Notes under the pieces: model-generated
The model's input: the letters and a program-made list of their open reading frames with translations, nothing else
Told to the model about the DNA's origin: nothing
Database searches by the model: none
Part shown: piece by piece, positions 29,705-39,220 of the stretch
How the letters are laid out: the number at the start of each line of letters is the position of its first letter
Position numbering within the stretch: the stretch's first letter is position 1
Source of the DNA: Streptomyces sp. H27-C3
GTDB lineage: Bacteria; Actinomycetota; Actinomycetes; Streptomycetales; Streptomycetaceae
Direction: 5' to 3'
DNA: 64,000 nt
NCBI RefSeq assembly: GCF_030063415.1
Contig: NZ_JASITA010000001.1
Location: 248,001 to 312,000, forward strand
Program-made: the position numbers and the translations under genes

Positions 29705-30529
29705 ATGCCGAACCCAGTTCTCCACGCGGTCCACGTCTACCCGGTCAAGTCACTGGCAGGATGCACGCCGGGCGAGGCGGAGGTCGAGCCGTGGGGACTC
29801 AGCGGAGACCGCAGGTGGATGCTGGTCGACCCGGTCGGCAAGGTGGTCACCCAGCGTCCGCATCCGCGGCTGGCGCTGGCGCGCGCCGAGCCACTGCCGG
29901 ACGGCGGGATCCGGCTGTCCGCACCCGGCCTGGAGACGCTGACGGTCGCGATACCGGAGCCCGCTTGCACCACCGGGGTGGAGATCTGGAAGGACAAGGT
30001 CGAAGCGGTCGAGGCGGGCGCGGGGGCACACGCCTGGCTGAGCGAGCACCTGGGCACCGAGGTGCGGTTGGTCCACCTCGACGAACCGGCGCACCGCCGC
30101 CCCGTCGACCCGAAGTTCGCGCTGCCCGGCGAAACGGTGAGCTTCGCCGACGGCTACCCGCTGCTGGTGGCCACGTCGGCCTCCCTCGGCGCGCTCAACT
30201 CGCTCATCGCCCAGGGTGACCATCCCGACGAGGGCCCCCTGCCCATGAACCGTTTCCGGCCGAACGTCGTCGTGGACGGAACCGCCCCCTGGGCGGAGGA
30301 CGGCTGGAAGCGGATCGCGATCGGCGGGGTCACCTTCCGGGTCGCGAAACCTTGCGGCCGTTGTGTCGTCACCACCACCGACCAGGGGACGGCGGAGCGC
30401 GGCAAGGAGCCGTTGCGTACGCTTGCCCGTCACCGGCGCGCCGGTGGCCAGCTGATCTTCGGGCAGAACCTGGTGCCGGAGCGCACCGGGACGCTCCGTG
30501 TCGGTGATCCGGTGGCGATCCTCGAATAG
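29705..30529 (+). CDS. MOSC domain protein
   Basis: A 274-aa protein with an N-terminal MOSC-N beta barrel (VHVYPVKSLAGCTPGEAEVEP, WMLVDPVGKVVTQR) and a C-terminal MOSC domain (FRPNVVVDG, KPCGRCVVTTTDQGT with the conserved Cys, and the ending GTLRVGDPVAIL). Members include the mitochondrial amidoxime-reducing component-like YcbX family, which bind molybdenum cofactor and reduce N-hydroxylated compounds. Cytoplasmic; no redox partner gene adjoins it. Starts 43 nt after the preceding gene, so co-transcription is possible. Confidence 0.92.
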   Translation: MPNPVLHAVHVYPVKSLAGCTPGEAEVEPWGLSGDRRWMLVDPVGKVVTQRPHPRLALARAEPLPDGGIRLSAPGLETLTVAIPEPACTTGVEIWKDKVEAVEAGAGAHAWLSEHLGTEVRLVHLDEPAHRRPVDPKFALPGETVSFADGYPLLVATSASLGALNSLIAQGDHPDEGPLPMNRFRPNVVVDGTAPWAEDGWKRIAIGGVTFRVAKPCGRCVVTTTDQGTAERGKEPLRTLARHRRAGGQLIFGQNLVPERTGTLRVGDPVAILE

Positions 30530-30580
30530 GACCCCGCCCCCGTGGGAACTCGTACGGTCGTGGAAAGGGGGTGAGGGACG

Positions 30581-31186
30581 GTGCACACAGCAGCGGGAGT
30601 CTGGCGTTGGCGGCACAATCCGCTGCGCCGTACGACCGATCTCGTCGAGGCATGGGCGATGCTCGCCGCCGCCCTGCTGATCGCCCTCGCCGCACCCGCC
30701 GCGGGCTGGATGTGCGGCGCGCTGGCCAACGCGGCGCTTCAGGAATCGGTGCGCGTGCAGCACCAGCAGCGCCACCTCACGACAGCCGTCGTCGTGCGCA
30801 CGGCGCCGGGACCGGGACCGGTCGTGGACCCCGAGGTGCCTTCGGAGCACGCGGCGCGCGTGCGGGTCGTCGCCGACTGGACGGCGGCCGACGGCAGTCG
30901 GCACACGGGCGCGGTGACCACCACCCAGCGGGGGGTGCGGCCGGGCGACCGGTTCCGGATGTGGACGGACGAGCGGGGCCTGGTCGTCGACCGCCCGATG
31001 GACACCAGCACGGCAGGCACCCACGCCGCCGTCGCGGGCGTCGGCGCGGGAGCGGCGAGTGTGGCGATCATCGAAGGGGGCAGGCGCCTGGTCGTACGGC
31101 GTCTCATGCAGCGGCGGTACGCCCGTCTCGACCGGGACTGGGCCAGGGCCGGACCCGACTGGGGCCGGACGGACGCGGGTAACTGA
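30581..31186 (+). CDS. Rv1733c-like two-TM membrane protein
   Basis: A 201-aa protein with TM1 near residues 26-50 (AWAMLAAALLIALAAPAAGW), an extracytoplasmic loop (TTAVVVRTAPGPG to RMWTDERGLVVDRP) and TM2 near 148-165 (AAVAGVGAGAASVAII), then a basic cytosolic tail. This is the layout of the Rv1733c family of actinobacteria, function unknown. It starts at a GTG at 30581. Confidence 0.85.
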   Translation: MHTAAGVWRWRHNPLRRTTDLVEAWAMLAAALLIALAAPAAGWMCGALANAALQESVRVQHQQRHLTTAVVVRTAPGPGPVVDPEVPSEHAARVRVVADWTAADGSRHTGAVTTTQRGVRPGDRFRMWTDERGLVVDRPMDTSTAGTHAAVAGVGAGAASVAIIEGGRRLVVRRLMQRRYARLDRDWARAGPDWGRTDAGN

Positions 31187-31287
31187 GCGGAGCCACCGGG
31201 CACGACTGACCGGTCAACTCCCCGCCCCCGCGCGCGCTACGGTGGAGCGGCCAGATCGTCGGCACAAGGTGGGGGCACAGCAACGTC

Positions 31288-33693
31288 ATGGCACAGGGCA
31301 CGGTCCAGGTGACGCACACCGGCACATCGCGGTGGCGGCGCCGCACAGGCGAATACGCCTCTCTCGCCGCAGCCCTGGAGGCCGCGGGAGACGGTGACAT
31401 CCTCACCGTCGCTCCCGGCACGTACCGGGAGAACCTCGTCGTCCAGCGCGCCGTGACACTGCGCGGCCCCGAGGGCACCGTCGGCTCGGTCCGTATCGCC
31501 CCTGTCGACGGCGTGGCGCTGACCGTCCGCGCCTCGGCCGTGGTCCAGGACCTGCACATCGAAGGGCAGGACTCGGCGGCGCCCGCCCTGCTCGTCGAGG
31601 ACGGCACCCCCGAGCTCAGCGACCTGCGAATCGTGACCCGCTCCGCGGTCGGCATCGAGGTACGCGGCGCCGCGCGGCCCACCGTGCGCCGCTGCACCAT
31701 CGACAACCCGGCGGGCATCGGCATCGGCGTCCTGGAGGGCGCGGGCGGGGTCTTCGAGGAGTGCGAGGTGGTCGCGGCCGGCCAGTCGGGCGTCTCGGTC
31801 CGCGGCGGCGCGCACCCCCGCCTGGAGCGCTGCCGGATCCACCACACCTCGGGCGCCGGACTGACCGTCACCGGCGAGGGCAGCGGCCTGGAGGCCATCG
31901 GCTGCGAGGTGTACGAGGTCAACGGCACCGGTGTGCAGATCACCGCGCGCGGCGCCGCCCATCTCACCGACTGCACCGTGCACCGCACTTCGGCCGACGG
32001 CATCACCCTGGACACCGACGCCGTGCTGACGCTCTGCGACTGCGACATCCACGACATCCCCGAGAACGCGATCGATCTGCGCTCGCGCTCGGTCCTCACC
32101 CTGACTCGCTCCACCGTGCGCCGCTTCGGCCGCAACGGCCTGTCGGTCTGGGACCCGGGCACCCGGGTGGACGCGAACCAGTGCGAGATCCACGACAGTA
32201 CGGGCGACTATCCGGCCGTATGGATCAGCGACGGCGCGACCGCCGTCCTCGACTCCTGCCGGGTGCACGACGTTCCCGACGCGCTCTTCGTCCTCGACCG
32301 CGGCTCGCGCGCCGATGTCGTCGACAGCGACCTGTCCCAGGTGCGCAATACGGCCGTCTCGGTGAGCGACGGCGCGACCGCACAGCTCGACGACTGCCGG
32401 ATCCGCGAGGTGTCCACGGGCGCCTGGTTCCGTGACCACGGCAGCGGCGGCACCCTCTCCGGCTGCACCATCGACGGCGCGCAGACCGGCGTCATCGTCA
32501 CCAAGGGCGCCGACCCACGCATCGAGCGGTGCACCGTCACCGCGCCCGCGGAGGCGGGGTTCTACGTCTCCGCGGAAGGCCGCGGCACGTTCGACGGCTG
32601 CCGGGTCACGGGCAGCAGCGGCTACGGCTTCCACGTGATCGACGGCTGCCGTTCGATCCTGACACGCTGCCGCACCGAGCGCTGCGCGCGCGGTGGTTAC
32701 GAGTTCGCCGAGGACGGCCAGCTGGTGGAGGACTGCACCAGCGACGAGAGCGGCGTACGGGCGCCGGCCCAGGAGGCCTCTGTCGTACTGACCGCGGCCC
32801 AGACCCCCGGGGTGCTCAGCGCGATCCCGGTCCAGCGTCCCGTGGAGGGCGTGACCGGTCCCGACCCGGCCGCGGAGCCTGCCCGGTCGTCCAAGGCGGT
32901 CCTCGGTGAACTCGACACCCTGGTGGGCCTGGAGAGCGTCAAGCGCGAGGTGCGCGCGCTCACCGACATGATCGAGGTGGGCCGCCGCCGCCAGGAGGCG
33001 GGCCTCAAGGCCGCCTCGGTCCGCCGCCATCTGGTCTTCACCGGCTCCCCCGGCACCGGAAAGACGACGGTGGCGCGGCTGTACGGCGAGATCCTGGCCT
33101 CGCTCGGGGTGCTGGAGCGCGGCCATCTCGTCGAGGTGTCCCGGGTCGACCTGGTCGGCGAGCACATCGGCTCGACGGCCATCCGTACCCAGGAGGCCTT
33201 CGACCGGGCGCGCGGCGGGGTGCTGTTCATCGACGAGGCGTACGCGCTGTCCCCCGAGGACTCGGGGCGCGACTTCGGCCGCGAGGCCATCGACACCCTG
33301 GTGAAGCTGATGGAGGACCACCGGGAGGCGGTGGTGGTGATCGTCGCCGGTTACACGGCGGAGATGGCCCGCTTCCTGACCACCAACCCCGGTGTGGCGT
33401 CCCGTTTCTCACGGACCATCACCTTCTCCGACTACGTACCCGACGAGCTGCTGCGGATCGTGGAGCAGCAGGCGGAGGACCACGAGTACCGGATCGCCGA
33501 CGGCACCGCCGAAGCGCTGCTGAAGTACTTCACGGCGCTGCCCAAGGGGCCCGCCTTCGGCAACGGCCGTACCGCGCGCCAGACCTTCGAGTCGATGGTG
33601 GAGCGGCACGCGGGCCGGGTCGCCCAGCTCGCAGAGATGGACAAGGACGACTTGACTCTCCTTTACCCGGACGACCTGCCCGAACTGCCCTGA
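31288..33693 (+). CDS. Right-handed beta-helix / CbbX-type AAA+ ATPase chimera
   Basis: An 801-aa two-part protein. Residues about 1-490 are parallel beta-helix repeats of roughly 22-23 residues (for example DCTVHRTSADGITLDTD and RCRIHHTSGAGLTVTGEG), with recurrent Cys and Asp at the turns. After a short linker, residues about 540-801 form a CbbX/SpoVK-type AAA+ domain: LDTLVGLESVKREVRAL, Walker A GSPGTGKTT (residue 586 onward), Walker B VLFIDEAYAL, sensor 1 VIVAGYTAEM and an arginine finger in SRFSRTITF. No signal peptide, so it is cytoplasmic. EccA of type VII secretion has a similar ATPase, but with a TPR rather than a helix. Function unknown. The 3' end overlaps the convergent membrane hydrolase by 31 nt. 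Confidence 0.9.
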   Translation: MAQGTVQVTHTGTSRWRRRTGEYASLAAALEAAGDGDILTVAPGTYRENLVVQRAVTLRGPEGTVGSVRIAPVDGVALTVRASAVVQDLHIEGQDSAAPALLVEDGTPELSDLRIVTRSAVGIEVRGAARPTVRRCTIDNPAGIGIGVLEGAGGVFEECEVVAAGQSGVSVRGGAHPRLERCRIHHTSGAGLTVTGEGSGLEAIGCEVYEVNGTGVQITARGAAHLTDCTVHRTSADGITLDTDAVLTLCDCDIHDIPENAIDLRSRSVLTLTRSTVRRFGRNGLSVWDPGTRVDANQCEIHDSTGDYPAVWISDGATAVLDSCRVHDVPDALFVLDRGSRADVVDSDLSQVRNTAVSVSDGATAQLDDCRIREVSTGAWFRDHGSGGTLSGCTIDGAQTGVIVTKGADPRIERCTVTAPAEAGFYVSAEGRGTFDGCRVTGSSGYGFHVIDGCRSILTRCRTERCARGGYEFAEDGQLVEDCTSDESGVRAPAQEASVVLTAAQTPGVLSAIPVQRPVEGVTGPDPAAEPARSSKAVLGELDTLVGLESVKREVRALTDMIEVGRRRQEAGLKAASVRRHLVFTGSPGTGKTTVARLYGEILASLGVLERGHLVEVSRVDLVGEHIGSTAIRTQEAFDRARGGVLFIDEAYALSPEDSGRDFGREAIDTLVKLMEDHREAVVVIVAGYTAEMARFLTTNPGVASRFSRTITFSDYVPDELLRIVEQQAEDHEYRIADGTAEALLKYFTALPKGPAFGNGRTARQTFESMVERHAGRVAQLAEMDKDDLTLLYPDDLPELP

Positions 33694-36053
33694 GGTCGGA
33701 CGGCTTCGGGCCGTTGGCGGGGCAGTACGGACGGCGGCAGCCGGTCGAGCAAAGCGGTCCGCTCCTGGTCGAAGGCCGGGTCGGCCTGGTACTCGGAGTG
33801 CCCCAGGACGGGGGCGGGCAGCGGCTGTTCACGGGTGCGGCCGTAGGCGAGCGGGTCCTTGAGCGCGGCCCGGTCCACTGCGGGCTGCGTGGCGCCCGTG
33901 ACGCGCACCGGGCCGCCGATCGGGTCGGTCGGACGCCACAGATTGCGCCAGCAGTGCACATCCTGGCGCAGCCCGTCCAGGCAGGCGGGGCCGAAGTACT
34001 GCGGGAACCAGCGCCCGTACAGCCGCTCCATCGGTGACCCGTAGGTGAGCAGCGCGACGCGGCGCCGGGTGCGCGGGGGCAACTGCCAGACGGCGGCGGC
34101 CGCCAGCACGCTGCCCTGCGAGTGTCCCGAGATGACGAGGCGCCCGCCGGTGCGGTCGGTCCAGGTGGCCATGCGCCAGGTCAGGTCGGGGACGGCGCGC
34201 TCGGCGTAGCAGGGGGGCGCGAAGGGGTGGGCCGCGCGCGGCCAGAACGTGCCGACATCCCAGAGGATGCCTATGGTGCGGCGGGCCGCGGGGTCGCGGT
34301 AGGCGCGGCGGCCCCAGGTGACGAACAGTATGAAGCCGAAGCCGATCATCCATGAGCCGAGTGCCTGTGCGGTCTGGGCCATCGAGGCGATGTAGGCGGG
34401 GGCCTCCGCCGCGGCCCTGCCGGGCACCTGCCCGGTCGCCCGGGCGCCCACCAGTGCGGCGGCGCCGAGCAACAGGGTCGCGGCGGAGGTGACGCCGAGG
34501 ATCGACGGGGCGGAGTCGGTGAGGGCGGCCCTGGCACGGGTGCGCGCGATCCGCCGGGTGCGTACCCAGTCGGGGTCCTCGCCCGGGTAGTCCGCCTCGA
34601 CCTGCGCGGCCAGCGCCCGCCCGGCGCGCCAGGTGCGTACGGCGAGGACGGCGCCGAGCGCGAGCAGGACGAGCAGCAGGGGCGGGATGGCCGACGCCTG
34701 CCAGGTGAGCAGTACCGGCGGCCCCTCGATACTGCCTCCCTGCTCGCCCGGGGTGCCAGGCCCGTCGAGCCAGTCGCCGACGCGCTGGGCCACGCCCCCG
34801 GTCATGACGCCGCCAAGCGAGCAGGCGAGCATCGCGACGGCCGGTCCGCCGAACCCGCGCATCGCCGTACGCGCGTCGGGTGCCCGCCGGTACATGACGG
34901 GCGCGACCGCGGCGAGGCCGACGACCAGCGCGCCCTGGGCGAGTGCGATCACCCCGAACGTGAAGTCGCCGGGAAGCCTGCCCCCTGACTCCCAGCCGGG
35001 GCGGGACCAGGCGGCGTACAACATCGACAGGACCAGCTGGGCGAGCGCCGATCCGGGCAGCAGGGTGACGACGGCCCGGTCGAGCTTCAGGTCGAGGCGC
35101 GTCTCGCTGCGGCCCCGGCGGCACACCACCCAGACCACCACGACGGCGCCCGCCGCCAGGGATGCCTCGATGACCCAGCCGAAGGTTTCCAGGAGCGAGC
35201 CGGAGGCATGCCGGTCGTAGCGGGCCCCCGTGCCGGCGAGCGCCGCGGCGACGGTGAGGAAACCGGCGGCGGTGTGGGCGGCGCGGAGCCGGGAGACGAG
35301 CCTGCGGCCGTACCAGAAGCCGGGCAGGCCGAGGGCGGGCCGTTCGGTCGGCTCGTCCGGGTCGGGCTCCGCGCCGGGCGGCAGCGGGCGCTGCGACTCG
35401 TACGCGCTCCAGGTGCGGTTGGACAGGTACCAGAGCAGGCCGGTCAGCGCGGCGGGCACGAGGGCGGCGAGGGCGAGCCTGCGTCCGGGCTGCGCCCACC
35501 AGCCGTCCTGGGTGGCCGAGACGAAGCCGAGCCAGGACTTGTCGCGGGAGCAGTCGGCCGAGCCCGCGCACTGCCAGGCGGTCAGGTCGAGGGCGACCTC
35601 GCAGGCGGCGGCGACGAGCAGCACGGTGAGGCTGAGGGCGACGAGCCGCACGAGCACCCCGTAAATGCGCACGGTCTTTCTCAGGCCTCGGGTGTTGGGC
35701 CGCATCCAGTGGGCGAGGTTGGCGACCATGAAGGGCAGCAGGAGCAGCCACAGGGCGCGGGCGCCGTTGCCGGAGGTGAGGTTGCACCAGACATACGCCT
35801 CGGGGACCGGCCGGTCGCGGGGCTCCTCGGCGCCCTCGGAGCCCGCGTAGCCCTCGGGGTCGTCCGGGTCCGCGGGAGGGACATCCGCCTCGACGTCGTC
35901 GGCGCGGCGGTACATGGCGGCGGTCTCGTCGCCGGTGACCCGGACCGTTCGTGGATCACCGAGCATCTCCTGGGGGGTGGTACCGCCGACTCCGTGCACC
36001 AGCAGTTCGAGCGCGGGCCCGCCGTCGCCGGGGGACGGTGTGACTCGGGGCAC
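33663..36053 (-). CDS. Integral membrane alpha/beta hydrolase with split fold
   Basis: A 796-aa protein. The N-terminus LELLVHGVGGTTPQEML (residues 15-31) is an oxyanion-hole HG strand. The nucleophile elbow GHSQGS appears only at Ser645, followed by WRPTDPIGG (likely Asp) and GHSEYQADPAF (likely His). About eight or more TM segments lie between (LLLPFMVANLAHWM, LVALSLTVLLVAAAC, LALAALVPAALTGLLWYL, VVVVWVVC and others). The hydrolase fold thus appears interrupted by a membrane domain. The GTG start at 36053 (VPRVTPSPGDGG) is the last one before the HG strand. Substrate unknown; probably a membrane esterase or lipase facing the cytoplasm. Confidence 0.82.
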   Translation of the reverse strand: MPRVTPSPGDGGPALELLVHGVGGTTPQEMLGDPRTVRVTGDETAAMYRRADDVEADVPPADPDDPEGYAGSEGAEEPRDRPVPEAYVWCNLTSGNGARALWLLLLPFMVANLAHWMRPNTRGLRKTVRIYGVLVRLVALSLTVLLVAAACEVALDLTAWQCAGSADCSRDKSWLGFVSATQDGWWAQPGRRLALAALVPAALTGLLWYLSNRTWSAYESQRPLPPGAEPDPDEPTERPALGLPGFWYGRRLVSRLRAAHTAAGFLTVAAALAGTGARYDRHASGSLLETFGWVIEASLAAGAVVVVWVVCRRGRSETRLDLKLDRAVVTLLPGSALAQLVLSMLYAAWSRPGWESGGRLPGDFTFGVIALAQGALVVGLAAVAPVMYRRAPDARTAMRGFGGPAVAMLACSLGGVMTGGVAQRVGDWLDGPGTPGEQGGSIEGPPVLLTWQASAIPPLLLVLLALGAVLAVRTWRAGRALAAQVEADYPGEDPDWVRTRRIARTRARAALTDSAPSILGVTSAATLLLGAAALVGARATGQVPGRAAAEAPAYIASMAQTAQALGSWMIGFGFILFVTWGRRAYRDPAARRTIGILWDVGTFWPRAAHPFAPPCYAERAVPDLTWRMATWTDRTGGRLVISGHSQGSVLAAAAVWQLPPRTRRRVALLTYGSPMERLYGRWFPQYFGPACLDGLRQDVHCWRNLWRPTDPIGGPVRVTGATQPAVDRAALKDPLAYGRTREQPLPAPVLGHSEYQADPAFDQERTALLDRLPPSVLPRQRPEAVRPQGSSGRSSG

Positions 36054-36069
36054 TCTGGGTCTCGCTCTC

Positions 36070-36109
36070 GTGTTGGCGTGTTGGCGTGTTGGCGTGTTGG
36101 CGTGTTGGC
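36070..36109. repeat. Five tandem copies of GTGTTGGC
   Basis: An 8-bp unit repeated five times without mismatch in the intergenic region between the membrane hydrolase and the DeoR gene, 17 nt upstream of the hydrolase start. Confidence 0.9.
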
Positions 36110-36352
36110 GATGGCAAGATCGTGGTCCGCGCGGGCGGTGCCGGCGCGGTCTCCCAGGATCCCGGGCGGGGTGCGGCTGTCCAACGGTTCTCACCGAATC
36201 TCCCCGAGGTCCGGCGGACCTGAGCGCGTGCGAGGATGAGCAATCGCCCACGGACCGTCCGTACTCCGATTCGCACGGCACGGCGATTCGACCCATATCG
36301 ACCTGCCGTATCGACCGCCCGTTCCCGACCGTACGAAAGGACCGGCACACCC

Positions 36353-37237
36353 GTGACCGAGAATCAGAACCTGCTCGCCGAGCAGCGTCGCGCCCTGATC
36401 CTCGACGAGGTCAGGCGGCGTGGCGGTGTCCGGGTCAACGAGCTCACCAGGAAGCTCAATGTCTCGGACATGACGGTCCGGCGCGACCTGGACGCGCTCG
36501 CCCGCCAAGGCGTGGTGGAGAAGGTGCACGGCGGTGCGGTGCCGGTGGTCGAGGCCAGCACCCACGAGCCCGGCTTCGAGGCCAAGTCGAATCTGGAGCT
36601 GAGCGCCAAGGAGGACATCGCGCGGGCGGCGGCGGCGATGGCCGTGCCCGGCAGCGCGATCGCGCTGTCCGGCGGAACGACGACGTACGCGCTGGCCCAG
36701 CATCTCCTGGAGGTGCCCGACCTGACGGTGGTGACCAATTCGGTGCGGGTCGCCGATGTGTTCCACACCGCTCAGCGCGCGGGCGGCGGGAACGGGCAGC
36801 GGCCGGGGACGGCCACGGTGGTGCTCACCGGCGGCGTACGGACTCCGTCGGACTCGCTGGTGGGCCCGGTCGCCGACCGGGCGATCCGCTCGCTCCACTT
36901 CGATGTGCTCTTCCTCGGCGTGCACGGCATCTCGGTCGAGGCGGGGCTCTCCACTCCGAACCTGGCGGAGGCGGAGACCAACCGACGGCTGGTGCACGCG
37001 GCGCGGCGGGTCGTCGTGGTCGCGGACCACACGAAGTGGGGCACGGTGGGGCTGAGTTCGTTCGCGGCGCTCGACGAGGTCGACACACTCGTGACGGACG
37101 GCGGAATGCCCGCGCACGACCGGGCGGAGATCGATGAGCTGCTGCCGGGACTGGTGGTGGCGGGCGAGTCCCGCATCTCCCGTAACGACGACGAGTCCCG
37201 GGAATCCCACAACGATCAGAATCCCGAAGACATCTGA
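36353..37237 (+). CDS. DeoR/GlpR family transcriptional regulator
   Basis: A 294-aa repressor. The N-terminal winged HTH (LAEQRRALILDEVRRRGGVRV, VSDMTVRRDLDALARQG) is followed by a DeoR C-terminal sensor domain with sugar-phosphate-binding ALSGGTTTYALAQHL and VVVADHTKWGTVGLSSF. The GTG start (VTENQNLLAEQRR) is preferred since the HTH begins 8 residues later; an upstream ATG would add a low-complexity tail. Targets are not apparent; no sugar kinase or transporter adjoins it. Confidence 0.9.
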   Translation: MTENQNLLAEQRRALILDEVRRRGGVRVNELTRKLNVSDMTVRRDLDALARQGVVEKVHGGAVPVVEASTHEPGFEAKSNLELSAKEDIARAAAAMAVPGSAIALSGGTTTYALAQHLLEVPDLTVVTNSVRVADVFHTAQRAGGGNGQRPGTATVVLTGGVRTPSDSLVGPVADRAIRSLHFDVLFLGVHGISVEAGLSTPNLAEAETNRRLVHAARRVVVVADHTKWGTVGLSSFAALDEVDTLVTDGGMPAHDRAEIDELLPGLVVAGESRISRNDDESRESHNDQNPEDI

Positions 37238-37299
37238 CGAGCCGCCAGTTATGGTGTGCGGGCCCGGTTCACCACCGAACCCGTTGGGGGTGCAGGTCC

Positions 37300-37797
37300 A
37301 TGGCACGCCGACTCCGCCCTGTGGAGCTCGATTTCGTCGACTCCGCGCCCGTGCGCCTCATCTTCACTGCCCAGGTGTCCGCCCCGCCCGAGGCCGTCTA
37401 CCGGGCGCTCGCCGAGGATGTCGAGGCCTGGCCCAGCTGGTTCGGCGCGATGACCTACGCCCGGCCCACGGACGGCGGCGCGGGCCGCGAGGTCGGACTC
37501 AAGGGCGGCACACGCTTCCGGGAGACGGTCCTCGCGGCGGAGCCCGGCGAACGGTACGCGTACCGCATCGACGAGACCAACGCCCCGGCGCTGCGGGCCC
37601 TGTTGGAGGAGTGGCGCCTCACCCCGTCCGGCGCGGGCACCCGCGTCCGGTGGACCTTCGCGGTGGCCGGCCCGGCGCCGCTGCGGGTGTTCCTTCGGCT
37701 GGCCCGGCCGGGCCTGGGCCGCGCCTTCCACGACGCGATGCGCAGCCTGGACCGGCGGCTCGCCAGGCCCGCCGGGCAGCCGTCGGACACCCCTTAA
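37300..37797 (+). CDS. SRPBCC (START-like) family protein
   Basis: A 165-aa protein with the SRPBCC pattern: [27 protein letters not shown] near the N-terminus, a central beta sheet ([26 protein letters not shown]) and a long C-terminal helix ([16 protein letters not shown]). Such proteins bind hydrophobic ligands, for example polyketide or lipid. Its stop overlaps that of the convergent PLP enzyme by 4 nt. Confidence 0.88.
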   Translation: MARRLRPVELDFVDSAPVRLIFTAQVSAPPEAVYRALAEDVEAWPSWFGAMTYARPTDGGAGREVGLKGGTRFRETVLAAEPGERYAYRIDETNAPALRALLEEWRLTPSGAGTRVRWTFAVAGPAPLRVFLRLARPGLGRAFHDAMRSLDRRLARPAGQPSDTP

Positions 37798-38957
37798 GGC
37801 CTCCCGGGTGCACCCCGCGGCAGCTCCGGCCAGATGCCGGTGGCCAGCAGCGAGTTGATGACCTCGGTGTACGGCGCGATGTCCAGGCCCTGCTCCGCCA
37901 GCCAGGTGTCCGAGTAGTACTTGTCGAGGTAGCGGTCACCGGGATCACAGATCAGCGTGACCACGCTGCCCGTGCGTCCCTCGGCGACCATCTCCGCGAC
38001 GATTTTCAGCGCGCTCCACAGGCCGGTGCCGGTGGAGCCGCCCGCCTTGCGGCCGATGGCCAGCTCCAGCGCGCGCACGGCCGCGACGCTCGCCGCGTCC
38101 GGGACCTTCATCATCCGGTCGATGGCGCCGGGCACGAAGCTCGGCTCCATGCGGGGCCTGCCGATGCCTTCGATGCGCGAGCTGCAGTCGCTGGTGGCGA
38201 GCATGTCGTGACGGGTCCAGCCGTCGAAGAAACAGGAGTTCTCCGGGTCGGGGACACAGATGCGGGTGTCGTGCTGCATGTAGTGGACGTAGCGCGCGAT
38301 GGTCGCCGATGTGCCGCCGGTCCCGGCGGTCGCGACGATCCAGGCCGGTTCCGGGTAGCGCTCCAACTTCAGCTGCTGGTAGATCGATTCGGCGATGTTG
38401 TTGTTGCCTCGCCAGTCGGTGGCCCGCTCCGCGTAGGTGAACTGGTCCATGTAGTGACCACCGGACTCGGCGGCGAGGGCGGCCGACTGCTCGTACATCT
38501 TCCGCGAGTCGTCCACGAAGTGGCACTGACCGCCGTGGGATTCGATCAGGCGGCACTTCTCGGGGCTGGTCGTGCGGGGCATCACCGCGATGAACGGCAC
38601 CCCGATCAGCTTCGCGAAGTACGCCTCGGAGACCGCGGTCGAGCCGCTGGACGCCTCGATGACCGGCTTCCCCGGCCTGATCCAGCCGTTGCACAGGCCG
38701 TAGAGGAAGAGCGATCGGGCCAGCCGGTGCTTGAGGCTGCCGGTCGGGTGGGTGGACTCGTCCTTGAGGTACAGGTCGATCCCCCACTCCTCGGGCAGCG
38801 GGAAACGCAGCAGGTGGGTGTCCGCGGAGCGATTGGCGTCGGCGTGGACCTTACGGACCGCTTCTTTGAGCCAGGCCCGGTACGCCGGATCACTCCGGTC
38901 CACATCGATGGTCGCCGTGGCGACGCCGCTGCGGGCCTGGTCAGTGGTGCTGCTCAT
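37794..38957 (-). CDS. PLP-dependent cysteine synthase-family enzyme (Cds1-like)
   Basis: A 387-aa fold-type II PLP enzyme. Lys76 in [13 protein letters not shown] is the Schiff-base lysine, [10 protein letters not shown] is the substrate loop, and [12 protein letters not shown] is the phosphate-binding glycine loop. The central [12 protein letters not shown] and [14 protein letters not shown] are typical of the actinobacterial subgroup related to the cysteine desulfhydrase Cds1, so H2S release from cysteine is as likely as cysteine synthesis. ATG 38957 (MSSTTDQ) has GGAG 8 nt upstream; the longer frame adds an unrelated leader. Confidence 0.88.
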   Translation of the reverse strand: MSSTTDQARSGVATATIDVDRSDPAYRAWLKEAVRKVHADANRSADTHLLRFPLPEEWGIDLYLKDESTHPTGSLKHRLARSLFLYGLCNGWIRPGKPVIEASSGSTAVSEAYFAKLIGVPFIAVMPRTTSPEKCRLIESHGGQCHFVDDSRKMYEQSAALAAESGGHYMDQFTYAERATDWRGNNNIAESIYQQLKLERYPEPAWIVATAGTGGTSATIARYVHYMQHDTRICVPDPENSCFFDGWTRHDMLATSDCSSRIEGIGRPRMEPSFVPGAIDRMMKVPDAASVAAVRALELAIGRKAGGSTGTGLWSALKIVAEMVAEGRTGSVVTLICDPGDRYLDKYYSDTWLAEQGLDIAPYTEVINSLLATGIWPELPRGAPGRP

Positions 38958-39220
38958 GCGGGGCACTCCTCGTCGTGGCGTCCCTGCGGCAGGTGCTTCC
39001 ACCAGCGGGACTCCTGTCTCCCGCCTGCCACTTTAAGCCTCTCACCTGCACAAACGTTCACTTTGGGCTTCCATAGCAATCACTTGTGGGACGTGCGGGA
39101 CGGGAGTGGGGCACGGGCCCGTCCTCTTGCATTCGACCACCCAGGGCCCCTGGTGCGCACGCCCAGGCTTGGGCAGACTGCCCAACAGGACACATGCGTG
39201 CGTGAAGGGGGCGAAGTGGA

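Noticed and set aside
27648..31186. TerD-like, MOSC and Rv1733c-like genes considered as a defence or tellurite system
   Set aside because: No TerB/C/Z partners or toxin-like effectors are adjacent, and the genes are on different strands.
31237..33321. A 694-codon minus-strand frame opposite the beta-helix/AAA+ gene
   Set aside because: It mirrors the repeats of the sense gene and has no recognisable domain.
31288..33693. AAA+ chimera considered as EccA of a type VII secretion locus
   Set aside because: No EccB/C/D/E, EsxA/B or MycP genes lie within the window and the N-terminal half is a beta-helix, not a TPR domain.
36070..36109. Short regular repeats considered as CRISPR
   Set aside because: Units are only 8 bp and contiguous with no spacers; no cas gene is nearby.
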